In this document: one piece after another, positions 50,554-63,383 of the stretch
Numbering within the stretch: position 1 is the first letter of the stretch
Layout: every line of letters starts with the position of its first letter
Assembly: GCA_027922465.2 (NCBI GenBank)
Contig: BQMF02000004.1
Location: forward strand, 1,116,001 to 1,180,000
Direction of reading: 5' to 3'
DNA length: 64,000 nucleotides
Source: Turritopsis dohrnii
Lineage: Eukaryota > Cnidaria > Hydrozoa > Anthoathecata > Oceaniidae
Program-made: the position numbers and the translations under genes
The notes under the pieces: generated by a model
The model's database searches: none
What the model saw: the letters and a program-made list of their open reading frames with translations, nothing else
Told to the model about the DNA's origin: nothing

Positions 50554-50842
50554 ATTTCACTCCAGACATGCCTTCTTGAAGTAATTTACCCAAATGTTCA
50601 TAGGATGAAGATTTTAGTAGAACATCTGTGAATATTTGAAATGCAGTAGGCCCTTTTCTTGGTATCAAGTCCATTAAGAATTCAACTCTCTCTCTTCGAG
50701 TAGGCTGAGATTCTATCATTTCTTTATCATTTTCTGTAATAACACCATCTTGATAAAGATAACCAATGATATCATTAGCTTCGAGATCTTCAACGAATGC
50801 TAATCTTTTCTTAAGCAGCAACTTTCTTTGTTTAGTATCCAT
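50554..50842 (-). CDS. CARD exon of the CARD-caspase gene
   Basis: It starts at ATG 50842 (MDTKQRKLLLKKRLAFVEDL), just after TGCTGCAG, so a 5' untranslated exon may precede it. It ends at 50554 before donor GTAAGA, phase 1, matching the caspase exon. About 96 residues form a six-helix CARD pattern: LLKKRLAFVEDL, DIIGYLYQDGVITENDKEMI, RRERVEFLMDLIPRKG, AFQIFTDVLL, YEHLGKLLQEG. CARDs recruit adaptor or Apaf-1-like partners. The linking intron is about 5.4 kb. The whole predicted protein is about 386 residues. Confidence 0.85.
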
Positions 50843-51557
50843 CTGCAGCAAATGTTTAAAAATGCAGGATTGTTAAAAATCAAAAAACAAAAATTCTTAA
50901 ATAGAATTTGCACCACCTCTCCTCTCAAATCTTAAATATTTAAGAAGTAGTTAATACCAAACAAACTATATATTACAAAGACAATAAGATAAAATTTCTT
51001 TTATCACACATCAACATTTGCAATCTATTTGTGTGAAGTCATTCGATTTTTAAAGCTTGAAAAAGATTTGATTTATTAGCTTTGTCAGAAACTACACCAG
51101 ACATGAAATTAGAGGTCCCCCACCCAAAAATTAGTTTCATATGAAAGGCCCAAATAGAATTTTTTCCCACACTTACAATGGTATAATAAGTTCAACAACG
51201 AATGAATAAAAAATCACAGATATATAAATAGTAAAGAAAAAATTTAAGATGATGTAACGAAACTGTTGTTGTTTTTTTATATCACCGAGCCCCACTCTTT
51301 TTTTCCAAGAATTTTATTTCATTTGTTCTGTAAATTATCTTCTGAAGACTCACAGATTCGCCATTTTAACATGGTAACCATCAATGTAAACAAATTTGCA
51401 AATGATCATCCTTTTGATGCATGTTGGATTCTTGGTAATAACCTTTTGGTGCTTGGTCCTTAATAATTTACCCGATTTGCATTCTTGTTACAAGTTAATG
51501 ACTTTACGCTGCCAGGGAATGCGTTCAGAAAAAAATTCCTTTATAATAGTTTTTTTA
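50843..51557. other. Upstream region of the caspase gene, no feature recognised
   Basis: Probably promoter or 5' UTR intron of the minus-strand caspase gene. No supported gene; the frame at 51266-51463 looks random. Confidence 0.4.
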
Positions 51558-52923
51558 TAGAGTGCCTGCTCCCCTTACCGCTAACTTTAATTATAATGTT
51601 GCAAAATTCGTCAATGCAAACGTAAAAACACAGCTAAATGGATTTAGCACCACAATTGGTCATTCTAGATACTAAATCAACAAGAACAAACAAGGAGAAT
51701 AAGATTGATAACAAATACTGTAATCGTAAACATCATCGGGGTGATGTTCCTCTTTCCGCTAACTTGTTCCTCTTTCCGCTAGCTAACTAATTTCACGTTC
51801 GTCAAAAGTGATGCAAATAACAAAATTTTATGGAGTTTAGTGTTCATAATAACAGTTTAATCCCTTTTCTCTCAATTTAAGTGCTTTCCTCCTTTGCTTC
51901 TGCAGATATAAGACAACCACAGGCTTAATAAAAATGCATGCCTTTACTGTTTACAAATCGAAGGCGGCCATATTTTTATGAGCGAAGTTTTTTTAGAAAA
52001 CAATAGTGCCGTCTCGACAAGTCAACTTTTGATCGCAAAAATCTAGACACGTGATGGGAATTGCCCTATTGTGAGCCTAGAATAATTATACAGTAAACAC
52101 AGACATCGTTAATTTTGTTAAAAGCATGAACGGCGAATGTAATTATCAACATGTATTGAATTATTTTTTACACTCGTAACATCAATTGTTTCTACACTTG
52201 TGGTGGAGATTTTCAACATGCGGAGGATACACGCTAGAATGATCCTATAGAATTCAACGCAGTTGCAATTGCTAAAAAGCGTTAACGCAATAAAAATTTT
52301 TTAATGACAGTTGGTCCTTTGGGTGAAAAGGTCTACGAAACAAGTTTCACGTTTTCTTGAACGATAAATCTATGGGTGATATTATCAACGTGGGATTTCA
52401 CGCTAATTGAATGTCTGCAAAAAAAATTTAACTGATTGAATAATCAAGCTGAAATCAGTGCTAACAAGAACAAATTTTGTTGCTATAGCGGAGAAAGGAC
52501 ACGTGGTTACAGAATTACCTTGCTGTAAATTTTAGATGATTTGCTCGCGTATACGATATATATAAGAAAACTGTTTGTGTGGATAAAATCTCAGATGTTG
52601 ATAGCATTCAAGACAGCAGAGGAATAACAAGGAATCGATATGCTCCGTTATTTATGACACTGAATTTTGAAGCATTTATTTTTCGAGGAAGCCATTTTTA
52701 ATATTTTTTTCACAATGATCGCGACCCGGTGTTAGACTTTACTCTATTAATCAGTAAGTATTTGGCAATTCACTTTGAAACTTTCCATAACGATGGCTGA
52801 ATGAATATCTTTTAGATAATAATTAGTTTGGTTTGATTTGTTGTCTTTAAATGAAGTAAATAAACCATCAAACTCAAAGTTAGCGGCAAGCGGCACATAG
52901 CGGTAAGGGGAGCAGGCACTCTA
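51558..52923. mobile_element. TA-flanked non-autonomous element (mariner-like)
   Basis: The ends TAGAGTGCCTGCTCCCC and GGGGAGCAGGCACTCTA lie between TA copies. The TIR continues as TTACCGCTAACTTT, with a small insert on the right. Repeated CCTCTTTCCGCTA motifs lie inside near 51749-51780. 1,366 bp, no gene. Confidence 0.7.
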
Positions 52924-52931
52924 TATAGTTT

Positions 52932-53110
52932 TTTAAATTCAAGGTTTAACTGCCACCTTGCTCTCTGTCTTTATAACTCTTCTTCCTTTTTTCATCTTTC
53001 TCATCTGTGTTTATAACTCTTCTTCCTTTTCTCATCTTGTAGCTCTCTGCCTAGTAGGGGCTTCGGCCTTGCAGGGAGCAACCCATTTAAAAAAAAATAA
53101 TAAAATAAAA
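52932..53110 (+). mobile_element. 3'-UTR fragment of the same LINE family as 3762-6322
   Basis: It matches the complement of 3765-3895: CCACCTTGCTCT, TCTTTATAACTCTTCTTCC, CATCTTGTAGCT and GGCCTTGCAGGGAGCAACYC, then an A-rich tail AAAAAAAAATAATAAAATAA. Strongly 5'-truncated. It has a short internal duplication of the CTCTTCTTCCTTTT block. Confidence 0.85.
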
Positions 53111-53132
53111 TACTTTCAATGAATGAAAACTA

Positions 53133-53828
53133 CCGTCTTCGTGTCTAATTACGGACAGCCTTTGTAATTACGGACATCAAAATGTAAACAAACATTCTTG
53201 TCACGAAAATAGACATGCGTTCTTGCCAAGTTCACCACGTATAACTGAATAAAATGTTTTATGAAACAGAGCAATCCAATAGAGAGCAATTAGCACTAAC
53301 ACTTGAAGAATAATAGACCGTGAAAATCATAATGGCCTATATTTCAATACTCAGTAAAAAGTGTCCTCCCCCACTGTGATTGACGTACAAAAACTTTATT
53401 TATTTGACTTGTTTTATGATAATTAACTTTCTAAAAGCATGATCTAAAAACATTTTCATTCCTCTCAATTCATTTTTAAACATAAATTTTCGACCTGTCG
53501 ATATTTCATGACGGAGGTGGCCATTATTATTTTTTATCCGTAAATATGGCTACCATAGTACACACGGAGCTCATAAAAATACGCATGATTCTCAAGAGGG
53601 CGCAGTCTATTTCAAATCTTTAAAGTTTAGAAAAATAAATTCTAAATGGCATATTGGTAATTTTCTCTAGCGTTCAAATAAATTTAATTATCTCTCTCTG
53701 AAGTTTGTTTTATTACAGTTTGGTTGACAGTACGTGATGTGCCGTGTTTTTAATTTACAGACGGTTGGAATTATGTTTTGATCATGTCCGTAATTACCAA
53801 GGCTGTCCGTAATTAGACACGAAGACGG
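53133..53828. mobile_element. Mariner-type MITE with ~45-bp TIRs
   Basis: CCGTCTTCGTGTCTAATTAC and its complement are at the ends, continuing through GGACAGCCTT.GTAATTACGGACAT with one mismatch. TA lies on both sides. 696 bp, no coding frame. Confidence 0.85.
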
Positions 53829-54569
53829 TACATTTCCAACGTGTTGCAAAAACTAAACAGTAGCCTTGAGGAAGTTTTAGCTTTATATTTTTTCCCAGTG
53901 TGTTGTATTACCTTATTTTACTGTTGTATATATTGCGCAGATAACTTCATTGATTGTGTTGTCATTGACCTCCTGCTGCAGCGTCATCACGTATGTTGTT
54001 TCCAAATGTATCTCTAAACTATAGATCTGAAGAGTTCTTATTTCAACACATTGTCCACCTATGCCTGATTATATTTCAAACAGCCTTCTTTCCAACCTCA
54101 AAAAAAACAGATCCTGGTCAATGAATGAAATTATGCAGCAACTCACTGATGAAGCCAGGATTGAGTTTACATTTGGACTCAACAATGAGCTTTCTTAGCT
54201 TGAATGCAAAGTAAACATTTATATATATCACAACTGTCTATAAATTCACACATTCCATATTGCTAATAGATGATAGATCCTCTGAAGTACCGTCAACCGG
54301 GGTGACTTTGACAATGGGGGTGACTTTGGCAGTCTACTTTACTGACATAATTGCTTTTGTTTTTATCTCCATTTACTCTGTTTTCTTTGTTTACTTTACC
54401 CTCACTACATGTCTGTTAAGTTAACTAGCGAAAAAATGTTAAAGCACTATGTCAAAATAAAATACTTAAAATATGGATTACATGTTTTCATGACCAGAAG
54501 CTAGTGTACTTTATAAATGGTAAGTTACTGTTGAACATTCATCTAGAGTTGATTATATGCAAGAACATT
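53829..54569. other. Upstream of the CCDC157 gene; one lone repeat
   Basis: TACCGTCAACCGGGGTGACT (54291), with a repeated GGGGGTGACTTTGGCA just after, looks like one end of another mariner-type element; no partner end seen. The rest may hold the CCDC157 promoter and 5' exon. Confidence 0.4.
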
Positions 54570-57500
54570 ATGACTCATTTACTTGGAAGTAAAAATTGTA
54601 TTGACAGTTTATGTAAAGATATCGCAAATATGCAAGAGACTTTTGATGCGATTGAAAAAAAGTCGGGCAGACTTGGTTTTTCATCTTGGAAATTCCCTAG
54701 CAAAAAGGCTACAGAACTCAATATTGAAGAATTACTGGATGATTATTCATACTGCAAAGATGAAGAATCGAACAGGCTTTCACATTTGATATTATTTGAA
54801 TTAGTCATAGACAGGTATATCTTTAATTTTAAGTCAATATCTAGATGAATTTGGTTTGATTTCAATATCTGTATATTATGTATTTGATCACTTTAAATCA
54901 TGAAACCTCTACATAATCAAGGTCGGGACGATAGGAAAAGCTAATAATACATATATAAACTTCAAAAACTTACATGATGGAATCAAGAATGATAAATAAT
55001 GCATCTAATCTAAAAGTAGAAAAGCCAAGATAGGCAATCTCATAAATTTTACTATAATTGCTGTTTGATTCATTGTGTTTTTTATAGGTTTTGTGCATTG
55101 CTACAAGGTATCATTCAATTGTTTGACAATGTTTTTGTTTTGAAAAGCGATAGTTCAAGACCTATGAGTCGAACTGTTACATCAACTATGTCAATTGGTT
55201 TGATAACGAAAATGTTCTGGAATAAAATGTCACAAGTCCAATATTCATATCAAAATATGGAGAAAGAGGTGTGTGATCTTGTCAAACATTAATGCTTTTT
55301 CACTATTTTGAAATTCTTTGGAATTAAACATAGTGTGAATTTCATGTTTCAGTTGTCAGATTTCAATCAGTCATTGATGTCAATTGAATCTTCATACCTC
55401 GAATTGAAATTAGAAAATGATAAGTTGAAGAAGAAATCCTCGAAAGCAAAGAAACCACAAAACAATGAAAGAATACACGAAGAACGAGAAAGCTGTGTTA
55501 AGATTCCAGAAAATAAGGACTTTAGTTCCACTTCAACACAGACTTATGAAACTGCTTTTGTACCCTGTGATGCATGTGCACAAATGCAAAGCAATTTGAT
55601 GCATGTCGGTTCCAAAATTATTACAATTTGCGAGTCCCAAGAATTACCTTCATCTTTATCCAAACATAATAAGCTGTTGAAGGATATTCAAATGACTGCA
55701 CCTGATGCAATAAGATGGGGAAATGAGCAAGAAAAAGATCTTCAAAAAATAAACAAACACATGAGTAGTTTATGCTGCCAAATAGATTCATTGAAAACGC
55801 AACTGGAAAAATCAAAAAGTGCATGTAATACAATGAAATCTCAAGGTGAAAACCTTTTAGAAAAGAATCAACAGTTGCAGGTGGTCAAACAGTCTCTGGA
55901 GACTGAAAATCAAAAACTTGTGGTGCTTTCGGAAACACAAAAAACAAATGTGGAAGAACTGAAAGCAGAATTTAAAGCAAGTGAAATGAAAAATATCGAA
56001 TTGAAAAATGAGAAAGAACATTTAAGTGAATTATTGACAGAAAATCAGAAGGACCTTGAAAAATATCAAGGAAACATTTCTGCTTTAGGTATGGATGCAT
56101 CTTGAAACATGCTAACCATTTGAAGTTTTTGTTTTTCTATCAGTTCTAGTGAAATTACGTAAAATTTATTATTTTGTTCTAATCATGACCACAACCTCCT
56201 GCTTATTTATGCGTATGTTTTTGTTTTTCTTACAGAACAAGACATAAAAAACCTGTCATCTCAGTTACATCAGAAAATTGAAGAAAATGCACAATTGCTA
56301 GAAGATCAAAGAAAACAAGATCCTGTGATGGAACAGTTGAAAGAAAACAGACAAAAACTTCAAGAAAGTGAACAACAGCTGAAAAAAATAACTGCAGAAA
56401 ATAAGGTTTTGCTGAAGCATGACCAGGTATGTAAAACGTTTCAAAGATGACTTGAGCAAGATAGTAGCTAATTCTATTGTGAGTGAGGTAACAAGTGGTT
56501 ACTTGACGGTCCGGGTTACATCTGTTACTGTTATGCAGGTTTACAGTTTAGTGGTTGCATTATCGTCATAGATAGTCTCTATTTTGTTAGTTAGTTGATG
56601 GCTTTCAACGGGGTAATATTCTGCTTTTGAAGTAGATTGAAATCAAACATGGAGATACGAAAAGAATGATACTGAGACTCGCGTAGCAGTTACACGTAGA
56701 GATACTAGGCACTAGACTATTGCTCTTATGTTGATTTTACCCGACGTTATTCCTTCATTGTTGAAGGGTCTTCAAACGAAGCAAGCTTCATTACTAACGA
56801 AACTGGAGAACTTGACTGAAACTTGTGACGACTTGAGAAGCCAACTCGAAGATGCCAATGATGAAAATGAAAAACTTCGCAGCTCACGCAAATCTGTAGA
56901 TGAAGAGAGAGAAAAGTTATCGAAAGAAAGAGACACGTTTAAGGTTAGTTGCTATCGAACTGTTTCTGACTATGTTACGTTGTTTCGAACTGTTTCTGAC
57001 GATGTTACGTTGTTTCACTTGGTAACTGACCATTACTTGAAATCTCAGGAGAAAGACGTTGATATATGGTGGAAATCGTCCCTGTGGAGTCGCGCAGAAT
57101 TTAATTTATCGGAATTTGCGTGCACCCCATTTTCGAAAAGCATAGTTTTCGAACAAAATTCTAGCAATCTCTGGTAGACTTCGGTGGAGTTATAAAATTG
57201 TTGCTCTTCTAACGTTATTTGATGAGCTTAATCTGGAGAAGAACCTCCCCAATAATAATCCCAATTGAACCCATAGTTCCACTTCATTTACTTATTTCGA
57301 CGATTGACCTTTATTGTTGGACTTAAAGATAAGATGAATAATAATGTCATCTGCTCGCTTGTTATAGAACGAATTAGATATATTAAAATCATCGCCTCAT
57401 ACTGCTGATAGCAGTAGCGAAATCGCTCGGCTGTCTCATCAACTGAAACTTGTAGTCAGCTACCCTGTTATCGGATCTGACTACAAAAAGGTGGAAGATG

Positions 57501-59018
57501 ACTATACGATGCTGGTCAGCGATGTAACACACACGATGGAACGTTGTAGTGAGGTGACGAAAGATATGGAACTACAGCTACAAGCAAATGATGAAAGAAT
57601 TCGCATCTTACAGCAACAGAATAGATCTTTGAAGAATTCATTAATGAAGTTAGATGAGGCAGTAAGACTTTTGTCTGTGAGATGCGTTGTAGGAAGCAAC
57701 GCTATATATATTGCATGTTGGTAACCATAAGGATATACATAATTCGTACATATCCCAGTCGGCAAAATCGTCAAAAAGTCACTATGAGGGAGAGTACTTT
57801 TATTGAAATTGTGTGCATATTTATATAGAAAATGCACTCCTTCGCAGAGATTTTTTAACAAATGTGCCGGCTGGGATACGTATTCGGGAAGAATTTTAAT
57901 TGAATTTCGCGGGAAATCTTTTGTGATTCAAGAGATACCTGCGTTTTCGTTTAGCTGAAAAATTAGTAAAAATCACTTAATGGTAGATACTTTCGTACGA
58001 TATTTTAAAATTTTATAATTGTAATCTGCAATCTTTGTGTGAAAAGACTTCTGCGAAGGATAAGTCTGGAATATTTCTCGAATGTTTCTGCCAGTTTCTG
58101 TCATCAACTTTAAAAGCATGTGATCGGAATGGTTTCAGTCTTTTCGCTGTAAGATTTTGACGTTTTTAGCCAATCAATATCATGTAACAAACCAACTTAA
58201 GAGAAAATACATCGATCGGCGTCATGGTTCATCAACTGAAAAACACAACTATCGTTATAATCATAATGTTTTTTTTGATGATTGCTTCTATCTTCTCTAT
58301 TTTTTTTAGAAATCACATTCGGGATACCATAATGGAAGGTAGGTAGCATTTCCATATTTTCATTTTTTAAGATTTATTTAAATGGAAGGCTTGTCATAAT
58401 CGACAGGGGGAGCTAAATCAAGCACCTACTGCGTCAACTGGATGTTCACTTGATTGGAAAGGTTGGACAGCTTCTTGGATATGAAAAACTGTGCTTTAGT
58501 CTTTGAGTTTGAAAGCTTTCCGATCTTCTATGGTTTTACTTCATAAATACCCATTCCTGATTCTGTAAATAAAATCATTTAACCTGTGTTGAGCACTCTT
58601 CGATATTAACCTCCTGATTTGTTTTAGCATCGATCAACTTGATGAGATATCCTTCAAGACTGGTAATCATATTCCATCGAATAGACATAGCGAATCGAAC
58701 TCCACCATCTTGCCGAAACCACCAAATGAACCACGCTCAGCAAGTAAACTCACAAGACCTTGGAGTGGAAATAAAAACAAAAAGGAATCACTGAACATTG
58801 GCGCCAAACTGGCTAACTTGGAACGCTTGAAAAATAGTCAGCCGATAAATATCGAATGGGACAGTAAAAATATGCCAAAAACTGCATGGGACGACCAGGA
58901 TAGTATACGTAGTAACGAACACTCTGCTGCTACTATCCATTGTCCTGGTTGTGATAGGGCTTACTTATCTATTCACGATCTAGATATCCATAAAGCATTT
59001 TGTTTTGGAAAGATTTAA
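54570..59018 (+). CDS. CCDC157: CCDC157 homologue, 8 coding exons, 747 aa
   Basis: Exons 54570-54814, 55088-55268, 55353-56088, 56236-56426, 56767-56943, 57368-57661, 58310-58338 and 58628-59018 join in phase with GT..AG borders. They total 2,244 bases, i.e. 747 residues; human CCDC157 is about 750. The N-terminus MTHLLGSKNCIDSLCKDIAN, the block FSSWKFPSKKATELNIEEL and LSHLILFELVIDRF match the human N-terminal region as I remember it. The middle is long coiled coil (LKLENDKLKKKS to the LKNSLMKLDE region). The C-terminus holds CPGCDRAYLSIHDLDIHKAFC, a CxxC..HxxxC zinc-finger-like end. In mammals and flies the family is tied to Golgi/acrosome function and male fertility. The first exon start is chosen at the conserved MTHLLGS; exon 5's acceptor is the least sure. 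Confidence 0.85.
57753..57876. mobile_element. Small TA-flanked MITE in CCDC157 intron 6
   Basis: TCCCAGTCGGCAAAATCGTC and the complement of GTGCCGGCTGGGA form the ends; TA lies on both sides. Related sequences are at 59035-59130 and 63224-63314. Confidence 0.65.
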
Positions 59019-59034
59019 CTAGTCTTGGTTCTTT

Positions 59035-59130
59035 CCCAGCGGGCAAATTTGTTGACAAGTCTCTGCGAAGAAGTAATTTCGATGATAATGCTCTTCGTCG
59101 TAGGGAGTTTTTGACGATTTCCCCACTGGG
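59035..59130. repeat. MITE related to 57753-57876
   Basis: CCCAGCGGGCAAATTTGTTG at the left pairs with the complement of CGATTTCCCCACTGGG at the right. It lies just after the CCDC157 stop, probably in its 3' UTR. Confidence 0.55.
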
Positions 59131-59623
59131 TCATTTATTTTCCTTGACTTCTCTAAGCCGATAACCTGTCATTCATTCGGACGTAAAGGAACGTATAACG
59201 TTTGTATGATGTCATTCATAGATATATTTGGTGAGAAATGTAAATATGTAAAATAAGGTATAATTTATTCAAGAGATGAAACAGACGATGCAAGAAATGG
59301 AAGAATTGATCGTTCCTTAAATTTTAAAACATCTTTGTCTTCAGTGTAGCGTGGCCGAAATAAGAGATGTTAGCAAAACAGGAAACATTGTTTCTAAAAA
59401 TAATAATAACGAGCATGTTTGTATCCTTATTATTAGATTTGAAAGAACGAGGGATAAGAGGCTGGCAGAGTGTTGCGATATGACGGACAGAACCTTTAAC
59501 TGTTCATTGTTTGCCGGTGCAAATGAGATCTCCTATAATCGTTCCAACGAGAATTTGAAAGAAAAGGAAATGAATAACAAGGAAACAGTAAGACAAACTT
59601 CTCAAATAACTTAAAGATTTATT
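59131..59623. other. Region between CCDC157 and the amidotransferase gene
   Basis: Both neighbouring genes end here (convergent). The frame at 59351-59614 has no recognised features and I do not support it as a gene. Confidence 0.4.
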
Positions 59624-60391
59624 TCATTGGTCAATGAACGAACGAATCATAGCTACAACTTTCTTCCTGTCATTAACTTTCTCGAGTGTTTTTCGCATAA
59701 CCTCTTCATCCTCATCTGAATATATACTAGCCTGTTTAATGCTTGGTAATATTTTTTCCAACATGCTCTGCTCTGTGATTTCCATATGACCTTGCAGAGT
59801 CAACACGTGATCACCATATAACACAACCTCGTTTTCACAAGAATCCGAAGTTGCTACGCAACGACCGTGGGTTGGCAACTCGATCACTTCTTCACCATGT
59901 GACTGGAAAAGTGTGAACTTCTCCTTGTTTCCAAATGTGTCTTGGTAAAACGTCTTGGATGACAAAGCTGTTATTGGACTTATATCCACCTGTTTGAAAA
60001 TAAACTTCCCACCTGTGTTTTTGACGACTTTGGCGCCCAATGCTTTACCGATCATTTGATGACCAAAACATATCCCAGAAAGCTTTGGGGGATCGTCTTT
60101 TGCTTGTTGATAATCGTAAACAACTTTAAGAAACTGTTCAAGATTTTTCACCCATTCGAAAGTATCGTTAGCAGAATAATGTGAGCCACTAATAATAAAC
60201 GCTTTGTATTCGTTCAGTTTATTCAGATCTGGCAGTTTTCCCTCACAAGCTGAAAAATACTCCCATACTTCATCCTCTCCATTTTGAAAACAGGCAATCA
60301 ACATTTTCCCTAATTCTTCTTGTGTGCCCCATTTCGGCGCGTCTTCGCATATGATGACTGCATATTTCTTTTGTTGATCTGTAGTTGTCAT
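59624..60391 (-). CDS. Class I glutamine amidotransferase-like protein (255 aa)
   Basis: A single uninterrupted frame of 255 residues, so an intronless gene or one coding exon. The catalytic Cys is in LSGICFGHQMIGKALG (Cys108), and the His/Glu pair is in LTLQGHMEIT (His202, Glu204), so the triad is complete. FIISGSHYSANDTFEWVKNL lies before the nucleophile, as in stand-alone GATases of the gamma-glutamyl peptidase / GMP-synthase-like group (YAVIICED start). The substrate cannot be told from sequence. Cytosolic: no signal or membrane segment. The start ATG is followed by MTTTDQQKK, and the upstream DNA has no in-frame extension of note. Convergent with CCDC157. Confidence 0.88.
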   Translation of the reverse strand: MTTTDQQKKYAVIICEDAPKWGTQEELGKMLIACFQNGEDEVWEYFSACEGKLPDLNKLNEYKAFIISGSHYSANDTFEWVKNLEQFLKVVYDYQQAKDDPPKLSGICFGHQMIGKALGAKVVKNTGGKFIFKQVDISPITALSSKTFYQDTFGNKEKFTLFQSHGEEVIELPTHGRCVATSDSCENEVVLYGDHVLTLQGHMEITEQSMLEKILPSIKQASIYSDEDEEVMRKTLEKVNDRKKVVAMIRSFIDQ

Positions 60392-62672
60392 GGTGATATT
60401 ACTTAGTGAACCTAAAAGTTAAAAAGAGTTGATATATACGGCTCCTTCCTAGTGAAACATGTACACTATACTAATTAAGGTACGCTTTAATTTTTCGGGA
60501 CCTGTAGTTTCAATCAATGACTTATTTCTCCTCTATATGTTCTTTACAAAAAAAAAAACACCCACTGACATAACGAGAGGTATAACTGAAAACCACTGAA
60601 GATCGGATGCAAGAAAAAAGTACAAAACCAGACACTGTTTGCGTTCAATAGTCGATAATGATTTTTAACTTCAATCCGTGTATCTTTCTTCTATCAGTTC
60701 ACGTCCAAAAGAAAACCTTGATCTCCTTTAAAGGAGACTGGAATAAAACCTACCGTTGGCTTACCTTTAATCTTGATAACGATGAAAAAACTGAACATTC
60801 GCACAGTTGATATCCCTGGAATTACTTTCGAAAGAAAAAATATAAAGATTGAATGTATGCTGTTACGAAATTAAAGGAGCTATGATATGGTTGACAATAA
60901 AAAAGAAACAAGATCTGATACATATCCACGTGTCGTAGACCCTTTAAAATAAGTAAACTGTGTTACATTTTGTGAACTCTTCGATTTGCTTGTAGTAAAA
61001 TCCAGGTTTGTATAGAGCATCAGAAAACGTTTTAGGTTGAGAGATGTTATGAATAGAGCTGACGGTTGCAGTGTGCTGATGTGAGAGTAGCAGGAATCAC
61101 AAGAAGAATAAGAAAAGGGCCTGGAACGAGCAGCTGATTGGCTCCCTCTCGTGGAGATTCCCTCGTAGTAAACTGCTGACTCAGCTTCCATCATGACCTT
61201 TATAATAGTTAGTTGTCTGTAAGCGATTAACCAAGAAAGGAAAATTCCATTGAAACAAACCCAAAAACGTAAACCCTGTTTCTGTTGGTCTTCGTAACTT
61301 TCTTGTTTATATATATGTTCAACTGCAGACTCATCATTTTATCGAGATTGACAACCCACTTCATTATTGACGTCAGCATTCACGTCAACTCTTATGACGC
61401 CATAAATGGATTTCGAAACAAAAACTGAATCACTTTCGAAATATCAGATCACGAAACAGCAATATCAAAACCGAAAATCAAACCCTACCTCGTACCCACG
61501 TTCTTGTTGGTGACACATGGAAAGTATGCACGAAAACTGGACAAAACAGTAAAATCTGTTCTGTTCGCATTTAAACAGACATTTCTGATCACTTCTTCTG
61601 TAATACTAATAGAATTCGAATGAACGTGTATCGTGGATTGCACCCATCAACAAATTTAGCACCCATGACCAACATGACTGGATCTCCTTTTGATGGAAAA
61701 TTTGATAAAAATGTTTGAAAGAGCGAGACAAGAGTTGTTCACACACTTGATCATCCAGACAATTGTAGTTTTTTGTAAAGTTTACACCATAAAGTTTTAA
61801 AATTGTCCGACAAAACTTATCTGTCCTAAGAAACGAATGGATGAAAATAAAATCAAAAATCAACAAAATTAGCTATATTCGTATATTCTCGTGTAAATAT
61901 ATAACCTCCTTAACATTAAAACTTTTTCACAAAGGAGAATACAGAAATGCAACCTCCTGTAAAAAAAGTGAATCAGTGCATACACTTTCTTAGTAGCTAT
62001 CTAATTTCATATCATTAACACGCCTTCTTCAAATTGTTCCCCACAAAACCTCCTCGGTGTCCTTAAAAAAACCCACAATTATGACGCCATTTAAGGCACC
62101 ATATAAGGAATTGAATATAAGAACAAAATTAAGATCCTTAAGGCTATTTGCACCACTTCAAATATTGTAATCGAATAGCGATAATAATATCGATAATAAC
62201 GTATATTTACATTAGCACGAGAAGATGTTACAACCAGATTAAACAGAAATCTCTCACGTAAGAATAGAAGTATTAGTAAAAGCTAACATTGTTCAAAAAT
62301 GTAAGAATTTTAAAGACCCGGTCATGATGTCAAAACATTGAAGAACAACAACAAAAACAATGTAAACAAACACAAACAAACACAAACAAGAAAAATAAAC
62401 ATTGCTAACAGAAAGAAGAATAACTTTTAGAGAAGCATCTGTCAGGTTTCAGTGGGTTTTTTTGTGTCTACTACCCAAAACAACAGAGATTATCAAATGA
62501 TCTTTCAAAATAAACGAAAGGATATATATTGTGATAAATGGTTCAGTTTAGAATTATAATCTCCAAAGATTACTAAAGAAAACAATAACAACATGAATGC
62601 GTACGTGCTTGAGTTCTTGACACATGAACAACAAGAAACAAAATATGAACGTAGAAAAATATATCAGATTAA
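60392..62672. other. Intergenic, no gene recognised
   Basis: The frames at 60880-61194 and 61606-61866 lack features. 60392-60900 probably includes the amidotransferase promoter. I see no clear TIR element in this stretch. Confidence 0.4.
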
Positions 62673-62862
62673 AGCTTGGTTCTCATTAGTGCGATAATCA
62701 ATGAATGATAATCTATGATTGCGAGAAATGGTCATTACCCCTTCAAAGTCGATCATCTTTGATCGAAAGTTAGCAACGGAAATTTTCCCACTAGCCATCA
62801 CTGAAAGTCAACTTTCGGTGTCTTTTGCGGTCTTCCACAATCGCACTAATGTAAACCAGGCT
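62673..62862. mobile_element. TTAA-flanked MITE
   Basis: AGCTTGGTTCTCATTAGTGC at the left and the complement of CGCACTAATGTAAACCAGGC at the right, with TTAA at 62669-62672 and 62863-62866. 190 bp. Part of one end (CAGTGTAAACCAGGCGTTT) recurs alone near 43909. Confidence 0.75.
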
Positions 62863-63383
62863 TTAATTTATCAGCCATATACTTTTGGTTAATGACTTTT
62901 AAAACCACAATGGGAGTTAAAGCAGCGTTTACACCACGTAACTTCCATAAAGTTGTTGTTTTAACATAACTATCAAAAGTGGTTCGTATTAGATGTTCCT
63001 CAACTTTGTATAAACACTGTGTAATGGCCTAGTCAATATTATTACCAACCTCAATATGATAAAATCCTAACTTTGACAGAATTGTGATTCAACTCCTTAA
63101 TAAACTCGATTATTCTAACCTTCAAGAGAAGACTCAATAGAAATATAGACACCAGAAACGAGGTAAAAATCATGCAGACTGTTCTCGTACGCTTAACAAC
63201 TTAACTTTCGTTATAGGAGGGAAAAATCGTCAAGAAACACTGCAACGAAGAGAGATTTTCATTGAAATAGAGTGTATCTTTCTACAGAAATGTACTCCTT
63301 CGCAGTGTTCTCTTTTATAGTTTGAAATACAGAGAGTGAATGTTTTATGAAAACAGTTTTTTTCATTACTTAAATTGTTCTAA
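62863..63383. other. 3' flank of the Nudix gene, with a MITE relative
   Basis: 63224-63314 shares AAAATCGTCAAGAAACACTG and ACTCCTTCGCAG blocks with the MITE in CCDC157 intron 6. No gene. Confidence 0.4.

Noticed and set aside
53829..54569. Complete second mariner element near 54291
   Set aside because: Only one end-like motif (TACCGTCAACCGGGGTGACT) is seen; no inverted partner was found.
59351..59614. 87-codon plus-strand frame after CCDC157
   Set aside because: No domain or splice signals link it to CCDC157; codon content looks like untranslated DNA.
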